From Rhizobium leguminosarum bv. trifolii WSM2297 (GTDB lineage Bacteria; Pseudomonadota; Alphaproteobacteria; Rhizobiales; Rhizobiaceae): a stretch of DNA of 64,000 nucleotides. Shown here piece by piece: positions 26,751 to 34,831 of this stretch. Made by a program: the position numbers and the translations under genes. Every line of letters starts with the position of its first letter. Position 1 is the stretch's first letter. The stretch spans positions 2,323,231 to 2,387,230 of the forward strand of contig NZ_JH719395.1 in NCBI RefSeq assembly GCF_000271845.1, in the 5' to 3' direction. A model generated the notes under the pieces. That model had not been told where the DNA came from and made no database searches. It saw nothing but the letters and a program-made list of their open reading frames with translations.

Positions 26751-27077
26751 ATGCCGTATGAAGTCGTCACAGCAAGCCTGAACACAATGGACAAGTCTGG
26801 GCGCATCGACGTGCGTTTCGGTCCCGAGATGAAAACCGTCGTCGTCTCTCGACGCGCATTGCTGTCTGTTGCCTCGCCGCCCCGCGCAACCGAAGTGCGC
26901 CTTCTCGAATATGTCGGCATGTTCTGCGACATTGCGGCGAGCCGTCTCCGCTCGGAAGCCCTTGGCAACGACACACTTCTGATCACCGCAAACGATGTCC
27001 GTAGATGGCGCCACGCCTGGCAATCATCAGAAGTGTCGGCAGACGCGAAAGCGTCATACCGACCTCTTGTGGTTTGA
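26751..27077 (+). CDS. Small protein, DUF1488-like, paralogue of 28309-28569
   Basis: The 108-residue protein shares a clear pattern with the protein at 28309-28569: a strand-rich start, then ALLSVASPPRATEVRLLEY, FCDIAAS and TLLITANDV, against ALLDIADPPRCDESRLQEN, FSRIASA and GRIRISSDDL in the other. The length and pattern recall DUF1488 proteins, but I hold that loosely. An AGGAG ribosome site lies about 8 bases upstream. It is between fixL and fxkR; the function is unknown, and a link to low-oxygen life is inferred from position. Confidence 0.6.
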   Translation: MPYEVVTASLNTMDKSGRIDVRFGPEMKTVVVSRRALLSVASPPRATEVRLLEYVGMFCDIAASRLRSEALGNDTLLITANDVRRWRHAWQSSEVSADAKASYRPLVV

Positions 27078-27268
27078 GCTGGATCCGGAGTTATTGTGGC
27101 GCAATCATTGGTGAAGAAATGGCGATCGCCGGGAATCCGCTCCCGCCTCCGGCAAATTTCGTCCTACTTCCGACGAGGACAACAACCCGGCTGCTGATGA
27201 CACCGAAAGGGCGAGCATGTTAAAGACGTGGATATTCGAAACGGCCTGTAACGAGCAACGGATGGACG

Positions 27269-27994
27269 ATGGCAACAGCTCAGCAAGACGCCCATCTTCT
27301 CGTCGTTGACGACGATCCGCGCATTCGCCAGATGTTGACGCGCTATTTCGAGGATGAGGGTTACACAGTCTCTTCCGCCTCTGACGGCACCGAGATGCGG
27401 ATACGCCTGCGCCAGCAGAGTTTCGATGCCATTCTGCTCGATCTCGTGCTTCCCGGGGGTACTGATGGTCTCGATCTTGCTCGGGAGATACGCGCCCAAT
27501 CCGACGTGCCGATCATGATGCTGACGGGTCGCGACGATGTCGTCGACCGGATTGTCGGCCTCGAAGTAGGCGCCGACGACTATATCGCCAAGCCTTTCCA
27601 TCTTCGGGAGGTTCATGCGCGTTTGAAGTCGATCCTGCGGCGCCGGCAGTCTTCGCCGCGCAGCGCCGAAGCCGCTGCAGAGGAGGTCATCGGTTTCGAG
27701 AGATGGAAGCTCGACCTCAGCCGCCGCCAGCTCCTCGATCCAGAAGGTGTTGAAGTCGAGTTGACGACCGGCGAATTCGATATGCTGATGACCTTCGTGC
27801 GCCACGCCGGCCGGGTGCTGACCCGTGACGTGCTGATGGATTTGACAAGAGGTCGAAATCTCGAAGCCTTCGACCGGACGATTGACGCCCAGATCGTCCG
27901 GCTCCGCCGCAAGATCGAAGCCGACCCGAAGAAGCCCCAGTTCATCAAGGCCGTGCGCGGTGTCGGTTACGTCTTCACCGCTAAGCTCGATTGA
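27269..27994 (+). CDS. fxkR: OmpR-type response regulator FxkR
   Basis: The 241-residue protein has a receiver domain (acidic pocket VVDDDPRIRQML, phospho-aspartate in ILLDLVLPGG, lysine in YIAKPF) and a C-terminal OmpR-type winged helix (about 140-238, with LTTGEFDMLMTF and DRTIDAQIVRLRRKIE). In R. leguminosarum and R. etli the regulator encoded with hybrid FixL and fixK is FxkR, which replaces FixJ and acts on K-box promoters. The K-box at 23523 and the hybrid FixL here support that naming. Confidence 0.82.
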   Translation: MATAQQDAHLLVVDDDPRIRQMLTRYFEDEGYTVSSASDGTEMRIRLRQQSFDAILLDLVLPGGTDGLDLAREIRAQSDVPIMMLTGRDDVVDRIVGLEVGADDYIAKPFHLREVHARLKSILRRRQSSPRSAEAAAEEVIGFERWKLDLSRRQLLDPEGVEVELTTGEFDMLMTFVRHAGRVLTRDVLMDLTRGRNLEAFDRTIDAQIVRLRRKIEADPKKPQFIKAVRGVGYVFTAKLD

Positions 27995-28308
27995 GGGTTT
28001 CGAAATCTGCTGGAGTTGATAGCCGTCTTCCGCTTTGCGCTTCGTTGGAACGATTGACGCGGGCGAGTTTTGGCCGTCTCGCCGACTGTGCCTGCGGATG
28101 CGGCCACCCACGCGATAGCGGTCGCCGCCTCGCCAATCTTTCTTGCGAAAACTGGGGAAGCATCGGCTATTCGGTTCGGCTGGCGATCACAACTGGTATA
28201 GCGACCCTTGCCGGCTTGTTCCTGACGTGAACAGCCCGCCTGCGCTCCCTTCATTGGGCAAGTGAGAACGCAGCAGACCGACTGTCCGCATGCTGCGCAT
28301 GCACCTTC
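27995..28308. other. Gap after fxkR, no gene recognised
   Basis: About 310 bases separate the converging fxkR and the second small paralogue. Open frames exist on both strands but none has family features. I see no clear terminator. Confidence 0.4.
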
Positions 28309-28569
28309 TCAGGCGACGAGGTCATCTGAGCTGATACGGATGCGCCCATCTCGCTCGATATCGCCGCGATCGTACTTCGCAGAGGCAATCCGGCTGAACA
28401 GATCGATATTTTCCTGAAGTCGGCTCTCGTCGCAACGCGGCGGGTCCGCGATATCGAGCAGGGCTTCCTTTTCGATGACGACCATCTGATTCGTGCCGTC
28501 CGCATCCATCATTAGCAACGCTTCGTCGCCGGAGGACTTCATCATTCCGCTGACCAATTTCAATGACAT
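28309..28569 (-). CDS. Small protein, DUF1488-like, with FixK box
   Basis: From ATG 28569 it has 86 residues: MSLKLVSGMMKSSGDEALLM at the start, a strand-rich middle (QMVVIEKEALLDIADPPR) and a C-terminal helix plus GRIRISSDDLVA. It is a paralogue of the protein at 26751-27077. A perfect FixK box lies 109 bases upstream, so it should be induced at low oxygen. The tight size and absence of cysteines or membrane segments suggest a small cytoplasmic protein; the function is unknown. Confidence 0.65.
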   Translation of the reverse strand: MSLKLVSGMMKSSGDEALLMMDADGTNQMVVIEKEALLDIADPPRCDESRLQENIDLFSRIASAKYDRGDIERDGRIRISSDDLVA

Positions 28570-28677
28570 TGCATTATCTCCGGGCTGGGTGATGTGCTTG
28601 GAAAACCTGCCGCAGAAATGCCTTTGACTGTTCGGGCAAGCTACCGGAAACCTTATCCCGCGACAGCAAAACCGACC

Positions 28678-28691
28678 TTGATATATATCAA
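28678..28691. promoter_or_regulatory. FixK/FNR box upstream of the small DUF1488-like gene
   Basis: TTGATATATATCAA is a perfect 14-base palindrome of the TTGAT-N4-ATCAA type, 109 bases before the ATG at 28569 on the minus strand. No plus-strand gene is close enough to be its alternative target. Confidence 0.85.
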
Positions 28692-28749
28692 AGGGAATGA
28701 GGTGACGATCGCCACATACCGGGCGTTGCGGCTCCTTTGTCTGGTAGCG

Positions 28750-28978
28750 GGACGCCATCAAGGCGGCCGGCGCCGGACTATGGTTCCTGCCGAAATACTC
28801 CCCCGATCAAAATCCGATTGAGCAAGCCTTTGCCAAGATCAAGCACTGGATGCGCCAGGCTCAAAAACGAACTGTCGATGACACCTGGCGTCATCTCGGG
28901 TATCTCACCGAAACTATCAAGCCAGACGAATGTGCAAATTATTTCGAAAACGCTGGGTACGCTTCCGTCAAACCTTGA
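28750..28978 (+). pseudogene. IS630-family transposase C-terminal remnant
   Basis: The frame reads AGAGLWFLPKYSPDQNPIEQ, then AFAKIKHWMRQAQKRTVDDT, LGYLTETI and ECANYFENAGY before a stop. YSPDQNPIE is the DDE-domain end motif of IS630 transposases. Only the last 75 or so residues remain. Confidence 0.8.
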
Positions 28979-29192
28979 AACGCTCTAGCGTTGAAGGTCA
29001 GGTTGTCCATCTCAGTCAGAAAAGGACTGGAAGTCCGTGAGCATAGATGCCCCGTCAGTGACGAGGGCCGTGGCAATCAGTGACAGGAATGTGCCTGAAA
29101 CGTATGTGCCAACAAACTTATTCGAGTAGGTTTTCTGCTTCAGCGCCCGACTGCAAGATCCGGGATGTTGCCAACAACGTTTGTCCATGTTT

Positions 29193-29507
29193 TTATATGA
29201 GTTTCTTCGAGTCGAAGTTGGGATAGTTCGTGTAAATATAGTCGTAAATTAGGCCACCAATCGCGACGAGATTGTCCTGGTTCTCGTTCATGATCCCGCT
29301 GTACTTCGGATCATCGGTTTTTTGTCCAATGAGGTGGAACTGTATCGTGCCCTGGTCGTTGGCGACCTTGTCATCGCTCGGGGGATCGGCATTAGCCTGG
29401 GCCAGAACCAGCGGCTTGGCATGAAAGAAAGGGCGTGCTGCATCGTAGCCTTTGTTTGGATAGGCCTGTTCATGATCGTTGATATTCACTGCGGATGTGC
29501 TTGGCAT
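29193..29507 (-). CDS. Hypothetical small ORF overlapping the nifN end
   Basis: The 104-residue frame starts inside the nifN C-terminus (38-base overlap, different frame) and continues for 92 codons beyond it. It is polar and has DYIYTNYPNFDSKKLI at its end; no cysteine cluster. It is not NifX, which is the usual product at this place. It could be a small nif-operon gene, or chance. I give it low weight. Confidence 0.35.
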   Translation of the reverse strand: MPSTSAVNINDHEQAYPNKGYDAARPFFHAKPLVLAQANADPPSDDKVANDQGTIQFHLIGQKTDDPKYSGIMNENQDNLVAIGGLIYDYIYTNYPNFDSKKLI

Positions 29508-30858
29508 GCTGTCTCTCCTGCTGTGAGATCTGAACGGAGGGCGCGAGCGGACGGTAAATCGTGTGGGTCAGTTGAACTATGTTGGTGACGTCGAAGATCA
29601 TGTCTCGGGTTCCTCGATAAAGGATTTTGAGTTTATGCTGGCTGCCTACACGGTCGAAGACGGGGAAGCCAACCCGCAGCAGCGGAACGGCAAGGCGTTC
29701 TGCGGCCTGTCGACCATGGGAGTGCGTGACGAGTAGGTCGGCATCCGCGGCGAGCTGTTCCAGGTCACCCAGATCACCCACCTTGACGGTATCGGCTGGT
29801 ATAGTTTGCAGTACCTTTGAATGCGCGGTGGTGGTGACCGCGGCTGTAATGACCGCGCCCATACCGACAAGAAATTGTGCAAACTGAAAGAGCTGGTCCG
29901 GTTCGCAGGCGATTGCGATCTTCTTCCCTGCCAAGGTAAAATGCCCATTGAGCATCGCCTCCTGCAACTGCATTCGGGCACGACGGACAGCCGTCGGCGC
30001 GTTAGCACGCGAAATCGCTGTAAGGAGCCATGTGAAACGGTCGGCGTTATTCAGGCCCGTGAGAGATTCGAACATCACGTATGGTAATCCAGTCAGGCCC
30101 TGCAAAGCTTCAGCCGGTCGGCGCATGTGTTCGCCGATGGCGATGCACTGTGTTGCCGCCCCGAGATCGCGGATATGCTCCACCTTCGCGCCACCGCGTG
30201 CGATCGGGATCCATCGATCGCGGATAGCTTCGTCCGGCCCGCCGGAGACGTCAGGCAAAATGAGGGGCGTTAAGCCGAAGCCCTCAACGGTTTCTCGCAG
30301 ATGCTCTACATCGGCAACTGTCATGTTTGAGCCAGTCAGAATCACGACCTTCGCCGGATCTCGATCCTGCGTTCCGGGCCCCGTGATTGCCTCTATCATA
30401 GCCGTAACAGCCTTCGACCACCCCTCCTCTAACGCCCCTGCGAAGTCGGGAGTACGTGCGAGTACCACTTCCGTATCAATGGGGTCTCTCGGCCGCGCGC
30501 CTTTGGCATTGAAGATATCACCTGCAATATCTTCGTCTCGTGTTTCTGCCACGGCGGTAGTGCAGATCCCGATCAGCCGGGGCCAGGTGCGAGCTTTTAG
30601 CTTGACGAGAGCTTTCTCAAGAAAATCTGCGCCGCCCACCACCGTCGCGATCTGGTCCATTGCAGTAGCGTGCAGCGGGACCATATGCTTGAAATGTCTC
30701 ACAAGCAGCACCAGCACGAAACTGGTACATCCCTGGCTGCCATGAAGTATTGGCAGCGCGCCGTCGATGCCCAAAAAGGCCAAGGCAGCGCCCAGCGGTT
30801 GAGACGATTTTAGAGGGTTGATCGCTACCGCCTTTATTTGAGCTAGGATACGTGCCAT
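29470..30858 (-). CDS. nifN: FeMo-cofactor scaffold protein NifN
   Basis: The 462-residue protein is NifK-like: NPLKSSQPLGAALAFLGIDG, then LPILHGSQGCTSFVLVLLVRHF at the first cofactor cysteine, and ICTTAVAETRDEDI. NifEN is the scaffold on which NifB-cofactor is matured to FeMo-cofactor. Its start overlaps the nifE end by 16 bases. The order nifHDK-EN on one strand indicates an operon driven from the nifH promoter. nifX does not follow it. Confidence 0.94.
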   Translation of the reverse strand: MARILAQIKAVAINPLKSSQPLGAALAFLGIDGALPILHGSQGCTSFVLVLLVRHFKHMVPLHATAMDQIATVVGGADFLEKALVKLKARTWPRLIGICTTAVAETRDEDIAGDIFNAKGARPRDPIDTEVVLARTPDFAGALEEGWSKAVTAMIEAITGPGTQDRDPAKVVILTGSNMTVADVEHLRETVEGFGLTPLILPDVSGGPDEAIRDRWIPIARGGAKVEHIRDLGAATQCIAIGEHMRRPAEALQGLTGLPYVMFESLTGLNNADRFTWLLTAISRANAPTAVRRARMQLQEAMLNGHFTLAGKKIAIACEPDQLFQFAQFLVGMGAVITAAVTTTAHSKVLQTIPADTVKVGDLGDLEQLAADADLLVTHSHGRQAAERLAVPLLRVGFPVFDRVGSQHKLKILYRGTRDMIFDVTNIVQLTHTIYRPLAPSVQISQQERQHAKHIRSEYQRS

Positions 30859-32321
30859 AATTCTTGCCTCAAATGCAAATCACTTGCGCCCTCTCCGGCA
30901 GACTTGGATAGGAATATTGATCCTTCCGCCGGTTTCGCAGCGTTAACGGATCGCTTCCACGGCGCCGGTTCTCGCAACTGCGCCCAGACGGGGTTGTGGA
31001 TTGCCAAATCAATCTGGCGTGCTAGTTCCACCATGCCGTCGTAACCGGCGTAAGCATGCTGGCGCTCCTGATTGACGTCGAGCCAGGGAATTTTCGCCTC
31101 AAACGCGACGAACTGAGTGCGTCCGCCCGAGAGCATGATATCTGGCTTGTGTTCACGCAACATCGCATACAGCTCGCTCGCTGCCATCGATTGGTGAAGA
31201 TGGTTCTCATCCTTAAGCATCTGCTTAATTCTCTCTTTGTCCCCGATAGTCGATTTCCTGACGGATGTACCAACAATTTCCATGCCGATTTCGATCAGCG
31301 CGTGCACGATGGACCAGGATTTGACCCCGCCGGTGTTCAGATGAATGCGCTTCCCCTCAAGCTGACGCCGATACACCTCCAGCTTCATCCAGGCTCTCTC
31401 CTCCTCTTCTGCTAAGAGAGCCTCGACGTGATGGAGCAACGCGAAACGAGCGCCTTTTTTTACGAGCAGTTGGGCAATCCGCCGAAGGGATTCGGAGGTG
31501 CTGGAAATGCCGTAGAAGGAGCCTTCGAAAAATGGAATATCCCAGCGTTCTTCCATCTTGCGGGCAAGATTGATGAGAGCACTGGAGCACACCATCATAG
31601 CTGCACGAGAGCGGTGCGCAGAGGCAACTTGCGCGTAGCACGCGTCCCCGGGGATGCAGGCACGAACACGGATGCCAAGCCTGTCCAATAGAGGTTTTAC
31701 CGACCAGAACTCCCCGGACAGGTTGAATTCACCGATAACATTGATGTCGTGTGGGCCCGGATCATCGACCTCCACCGTGCCTATTACGTGATCCAGCAGA
31801 GCTTCGCCGGCGAGCCTGTTCCCGAGGTTCTTCGAACCGCCGAAGCCCGGCGACTTCACCGGCACCACTGGGATTGCGAACTTTCGCGCCGCGCGTCTGC
31901 ACACCGCAGCTATATCGTCACCGATCAATTCGGTGACGCATGTTGCGTAGACGAAGATTGCCGCCGGCGCATAACCTTCCTTGATCTCTCCGATCGCCTC
32001 GAGAAGCTTCCGCTGACTAGCTCCCGTCACTATCTCGAGTTCGGTAAGATCAGTGGTGAAACTTGTGCGCCAAAGAACTGGACCTGACGACGCCGCGCCC
32101 CGGTTGTCCCAGGAATTGCCCTCGCACGCGAGTGGTGCGTGGACGAGATGCGCGACGTCGGTAATCGGCTGCAGCACGACCTTGGCTCCGTCGAAGGCAC
32201 AGCCACCGCCGGCTGCTGATCCAGACGATGCCTTCTGACATGCCGTGATTTCCGTCCTGCAGTATATCTCGGCGGAACGCTCTCCGGTGTCATGTTGTGT
32301 CTGGGTCTCGGTTAAAGACAT
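30843..32321 (-). CDS. nifE: FeMo-cofactor scaffold protein NifE
   Basis: The 492-residue protein (from ATG 32321, MSLTETQTQHD) is NifD-like. P-cluster-type cysteines are seen in APLACEGNSWD and YATCVTELIGDD, with AGGGCAFDGAKV near the N-terminus as in NifE. An ATG five codons earlier is possible. It acts with NifN in FeMo-cofactor assembly. Confidence 0.94.
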   Translation of the reverse strand: MSLTETQTQHDTGERSAEIYCRTEITACQKASSGSAAGGGCAFDGAKVVLQPITDVAHLVHAPLACEGNSWDNRGAASSGPVLWRTSFTTDLTELEIVTGASQRKLLEAIGEIKEGYAPAAIFVYATCVTELIGDDIAAVCRRAARKFAIPVVPVKSPGFGGSKNLGNRLAGEALLDHVIGTVEVDDPGPHDINVIGEFNLSGEFWSVKPLLDRLGIRVRACIPGDACYAQVASAHRSRAAMMVCSSALINLARKMEERWDIPFFEGSFYGISSTSESLRRIAQLLVKKGARFALLHHVEALLAEEEERAWMKLEVYRRQLEGKRIHLNTGGVKSWSIVHALIEIGMEIVGTSVRKSTIGDKERIKQMLKDENHLHQSMAASELYAMLREHKPDIMLSGGRTQFVAFEAKIPWLDVNQERQHAYAGYDGMVELARQIDLAIHNPVWAQLREPAPWKRSVNAAKPAEGSIFLSKSAGEGASDLHLRQELWHVS

Positions 32322-32374
32322 TGCGCAGCTTTCCAATGCAATGGTGAGATGGCCGGCCTACGCCGGCCAGGCAC

Positions 32375-33907
32375 TTAGCGCGTGAGGTCGTACGACACGC
32401 CTGGGCACATGGTCTCCTCATCAAGCCTGTCGAAGATCTTGTCGAGAATGGCTGTTAGAAGACGCAATCCGCCTTGGTAGCCCATGATCGGAAAGCGATG
32501 GTGGTGATGGCGGTCAAAAATCGGAAAGGTAAGTCGGACCAGGGGAGTGCCAGTGTCACGCTCGAGGTACTTGCCATAGGAATTGCCGATCAGAAGATCC
32601 ACTGGTTCCGTCAAAAGAAGCGAGCGCATTGCCCAGAGGTCTTTCCCGGCCCACACCTGCGCACCTGCGCCGAACGGAGAGGATGCGAGCAACTCCTTCA
32701 TCTCCGCTTCCCAAGCTGCCGTGCCGTTGGTCGCAAGGCAGTGTGTGGGCTCGCCACCGGTTTCCATGACGAAGCGCGCCATCGCGTAAACGAAGTCCGG
32801 GTCACCGTAGATTCCGTATTTCTTCCCATGCAACCAGGATTGACTATCGGCCACGGCATCGATCAAGCGACCCCGATCACGATCGATAGCTTCAGGAATT
32901 TCCCTCTTGGAAAGCTCAGATATCTTCATCAGGAACTCGTCCGTAGCCCCGACGCCCAGCGGGTAGTGAAACGAGGCGGTGGTCTGACCAAGCTCGCGGC
33001 AAAAGTCCAAGGTCTTGCGCGTATTGTAGTGCTGCAGTGATATTGTCGCCTCGGCATGTTTCGCTGCCTTCACGTCATCGATCTTTGTCCCTCCGTCATA
33101 CATGCGGTACGTGCCGTCGGAAGGTGTGTCGAACTGGTCGGAGGCGTCTTGAATGAGAACGTAGGTCACTCCCATCGTGTCGAGCAGGCGCTTTATCTCT
33201 CGATTGTTGCCAACGCAGAAGCCATCGAAGCCTGGAATGATGTTGACGAGTGCTGGCGTGGGCACGCGTTTAGTGCTCTTCCAGAAATTTTCCAGAATGC
33301 CTTTGACCATGCTGTCATAACCATCGACATGGCTGCCGACGAAGGCTGGGGTATGGGCGAAGGGTACGTTGAAATCGGCTGGAACGGAGCCTTCATTTTT
33401 GGCATTTTCAATGAAGCCGTGAAGATCATCGCCAATGACCTCCGCCATGCAAGTCGTCGAGACCGCGATCATCTTTGGGTCGTAGAGCTTATAGGTGTGG
33501 GCGAGTCCATCTACCATATTTTTCAAACCGCCAAATACAGCCGCGTCCTCTGTCATCGAAGACGAAACGGCAGACGACGGTTCCTTGAAATGGCGTGACA
33601 GGTGCGAGCGGTAGTATGCCACGCAGCCCTGACTGCCATGGACAAACGACATCGTCCGCTCGAACCCAGCCGCTGCGAAAACCGCGCCAAGCGGCTGACA
33701 GGCCTTCGCGGGATTTACGACAAGCGCTTCGCGAGCCAGGTTCTTTTCTCGATATTCCCATGTCCCGGTGAATTCGAGCTGAGCAGGAACGACCTCATCC
33801 GGATGCGGACATTCGAACTCCAAATTCTTGGTGGCGAACATCTTCTGGTATTCCGGCTCCCAGAACAGAGCAGTATGATCGAGAACCTTCTCGGCCGATT
33901 GCGGCAT
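32375..33907 (-). CDS. nifK: Nitrogenase MoFe protein beta chain NifK
   Basis: The 510-residue protein shows the beta-chain landmarks: NPAKACQPLGAVFAAAGFER and FVHGSQGCVAYYRSHLSRHF with P-cluster cysteines, and TTCMAEVIGDD. Length is normal (about 513). Unusually it is separated from nifD by about 925 bases holding two thioredoxin-like genes. Its first codons (MPQS) and upstream spacer are duplicated before the inner thioredoxin gene. Confidence 0.97.
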   Translation of the reverse strand: MPQSAEKVLDHTALFWEPEYQKMFATKNLEFECPHPDEVVPAQLEFTGTWEYREKNLAREALVVNPAKACQPLGAVFAAAGFERTMSFVHGSQGCVAYYRSHLSRHFKEPSSAVSSSMTEDAAVFGGLKNMVDGLAHTYKLYDPKMIAVSTTCMAEVIGDDLHGFIENAKNEGSVPADFNVPFAHTPAFVGSHVDGYDSMVKGILENFWKSTKRVPTPALVNIIPGFDGFCVGNNREIKRLLDTMGVTYVLIQDASDQFDTPSDGTYRMYDGGTKIDDVKAAKHAEATISLQHYNTRKTLDFCRELGQTTASFHYPLGVGATDEFLMKISELSKREIPEAIDRDRGRLIDAVADSQSWLHGKKYGIYGDPDFVYAMARFVMETGGEPTHCLATNGTAAWEAEMKELLASSPFGAGAQVWAGKDLWAMRSLLLTEPVDLLIGNSYGKYLERDTGTPLVRLTFPIFDRHHHHRFPIMGYQGGLRLLTAILDKIFDRLDEETMCPGVSYDLTR

Positions 33908-33987
33908 AGTTTTTCATCCTTTTTCGCCGCGAATGCGGCTGCATAAACACTGGGAGACGCTGCTTTTGCTTCTCCCTTCGAACTACG
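33895..33987. repeat. Direct repeat copy 1 (nifK start and spacer)
   Basis: The sequence from ccgattgcggcat to cccttcgaactacg is repeated at 34315-34394, differing by a 13-base indel and a few bases. Copy 1 covers the first nifK codons, the spacer and the thioredoxin stop codon. Confidence 0.9.
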
Positions 33988-34327
33988 ACCAGTCAGCTAT
34001 CGCGCGATATAGCCAATCGACGATATCGGGCTCCGAGATTTCACCTGAGAAAGTGTCAACGACCTTCCCAACGTTAAAGATTTTTAGGTCCGGGATTTCC
34101 ATCACGCCAAATTGTGAAGCAAGTTCCGGATTCTCATCGACGTTGATCTTGACAACTTTGATAATGCCCTCGTCGGCAATTTCTTGGAGAATTGGAGCAA
34201 TCATCTTGCAGGCGTCGCACCGCTCAGCAAAGAAATCGACCAGAACGATCTTTTTCGATTCCACAACTTCGAGATGGAAGTTCCGTGCATTGATGGTCTT
34301 CACAGAGTTATCGACCGATTGCGGCAT
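33983..34327 (-). CDS. Thioredoxin-like protein between nifK and nifD, CDAC active site
   Basis: From ATG 34327 the protein has 114 residues with a complete thioredoxin fold: IVLVDFFAERCDACKMIAPI (C37 and C40), INVDENPELASQFGVMEIPD with the cis-proline region (EIPD), and KIFNVGKVVDTFSG. The active site is CDAC instead of CGPC, and tryptophan before it is replaced by Arg, so its redox potential should differ from housekeeping thioredoxin. The start codon, first codons and upstream spacer are copies of those of nifK. It lies in the nifHDKEN unit, so NifA-driven expression is expected. A role in protecting or activating nitrogenase or its assembly proteins is inference. Confidence 0.85.
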   Translation of the reverse strand: MPQSVDNSVKTINARNFHLEVVESKKIVLVDFFAERCDACKMIAPILQEIADEGIIKVVKINVDENPELASQFGVMEIPDLKIFNVGKVVDTFSGEISEPDIVDWLYRAIADWS

Positions 34328-34394
34328 GTTTTGCCGCGAATGCGGCTGCATAAACATTGGGAGACGCTGCTTTTGCTTCTCCCTTCGAACTACG
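34315..34394. repeat. Direct repeat copy 2 (start of thioredoxin-like gene and spacer)
   Basis: This matches 33895-33987 including ccgattgcggcat (start codon), gccgcgaatgcggctgcataaaca and gggagacgctgcttttgcttctcccttcgaactacg. It covers the start of the CDAC thioredoxin and the spacer to the broken copy. Confidence 0.9.
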
Positions 34395-34709
34395 TGCGAT
34401 TTATCCAGTTGACGATGCAGTACTTTGGTGTTGCGCTGAGAACGTGCGACGACCTTTCCCGCCGTGGAAGATTTTAAGGGTCGGAGTTGGCACCACGCCA
34501 AATCGTGCGGTGAGTTGCGGATTCTTGTCGACATTCAGCTTAACAAATTTGACAATGCCCTTCATCTCGCCGGCAATTTCTTCGAGGATTGGGGCAATCA
34601 TGGTGCAAGATTGACTCCAAAGGAGACCAGAAATAGACGAGAACGATCTTTTTGATTTCACGACTTCCGAATGGAAGGTACGTGCATTAACGGACTTCAG
34701 AGAAGTCAT
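34390..34709 (-). pseudogene. Broken thioredoxin copy
   Basis: This is the second copy of the thioredoxin-like gene. MTSLKSVNARTFHSEVVKSK, TMIAPILEEIAGEMKGIVKF and VKLNVDKNPQLTARFGVVPT are homologous to the intact copy. A lost base after VKSK shifts the frame across the active site (one frame reads KIVLVYFWSPL, the other resumes at SCTMIAP), removing the CxxC pair. A second shift after IFHGGK sends the end out of frame (true tail GKVVARSQRNTKVLHRQLDK). It cannot make an active protein. Its cis-proline motif VPTPTL is more canonical than that of the intact copy, so it is probably the ancestral gene. Confidence 0.8.
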
Positions 34710-34831
34710 GACTTTTGCTCCACTTAAAGTAGAGATGCTTACAAAGCATACGTCTTACATCTCGCCGCTCAGCAACGAGTGTAATCATCTAGGCCACAAC
34801 TGCAGTCAACGCGGGCATTGGGGCAGTGCGT

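Noticed and set aside
29193..29507. nifX
   Set aside because: Position suggests nifX, but no NifX pattern is visible in the translation, so I left it unnamed.
34328..34534. Longer start for the intact thioredoxin (adding 69 residues)
   Set aside because: The extra residues include the out-of-frame tail of the broken copy (GKVVARSQRN) and spacer; the ATG at 34327 copies the nifK start and gives the normal thioredoxin length.
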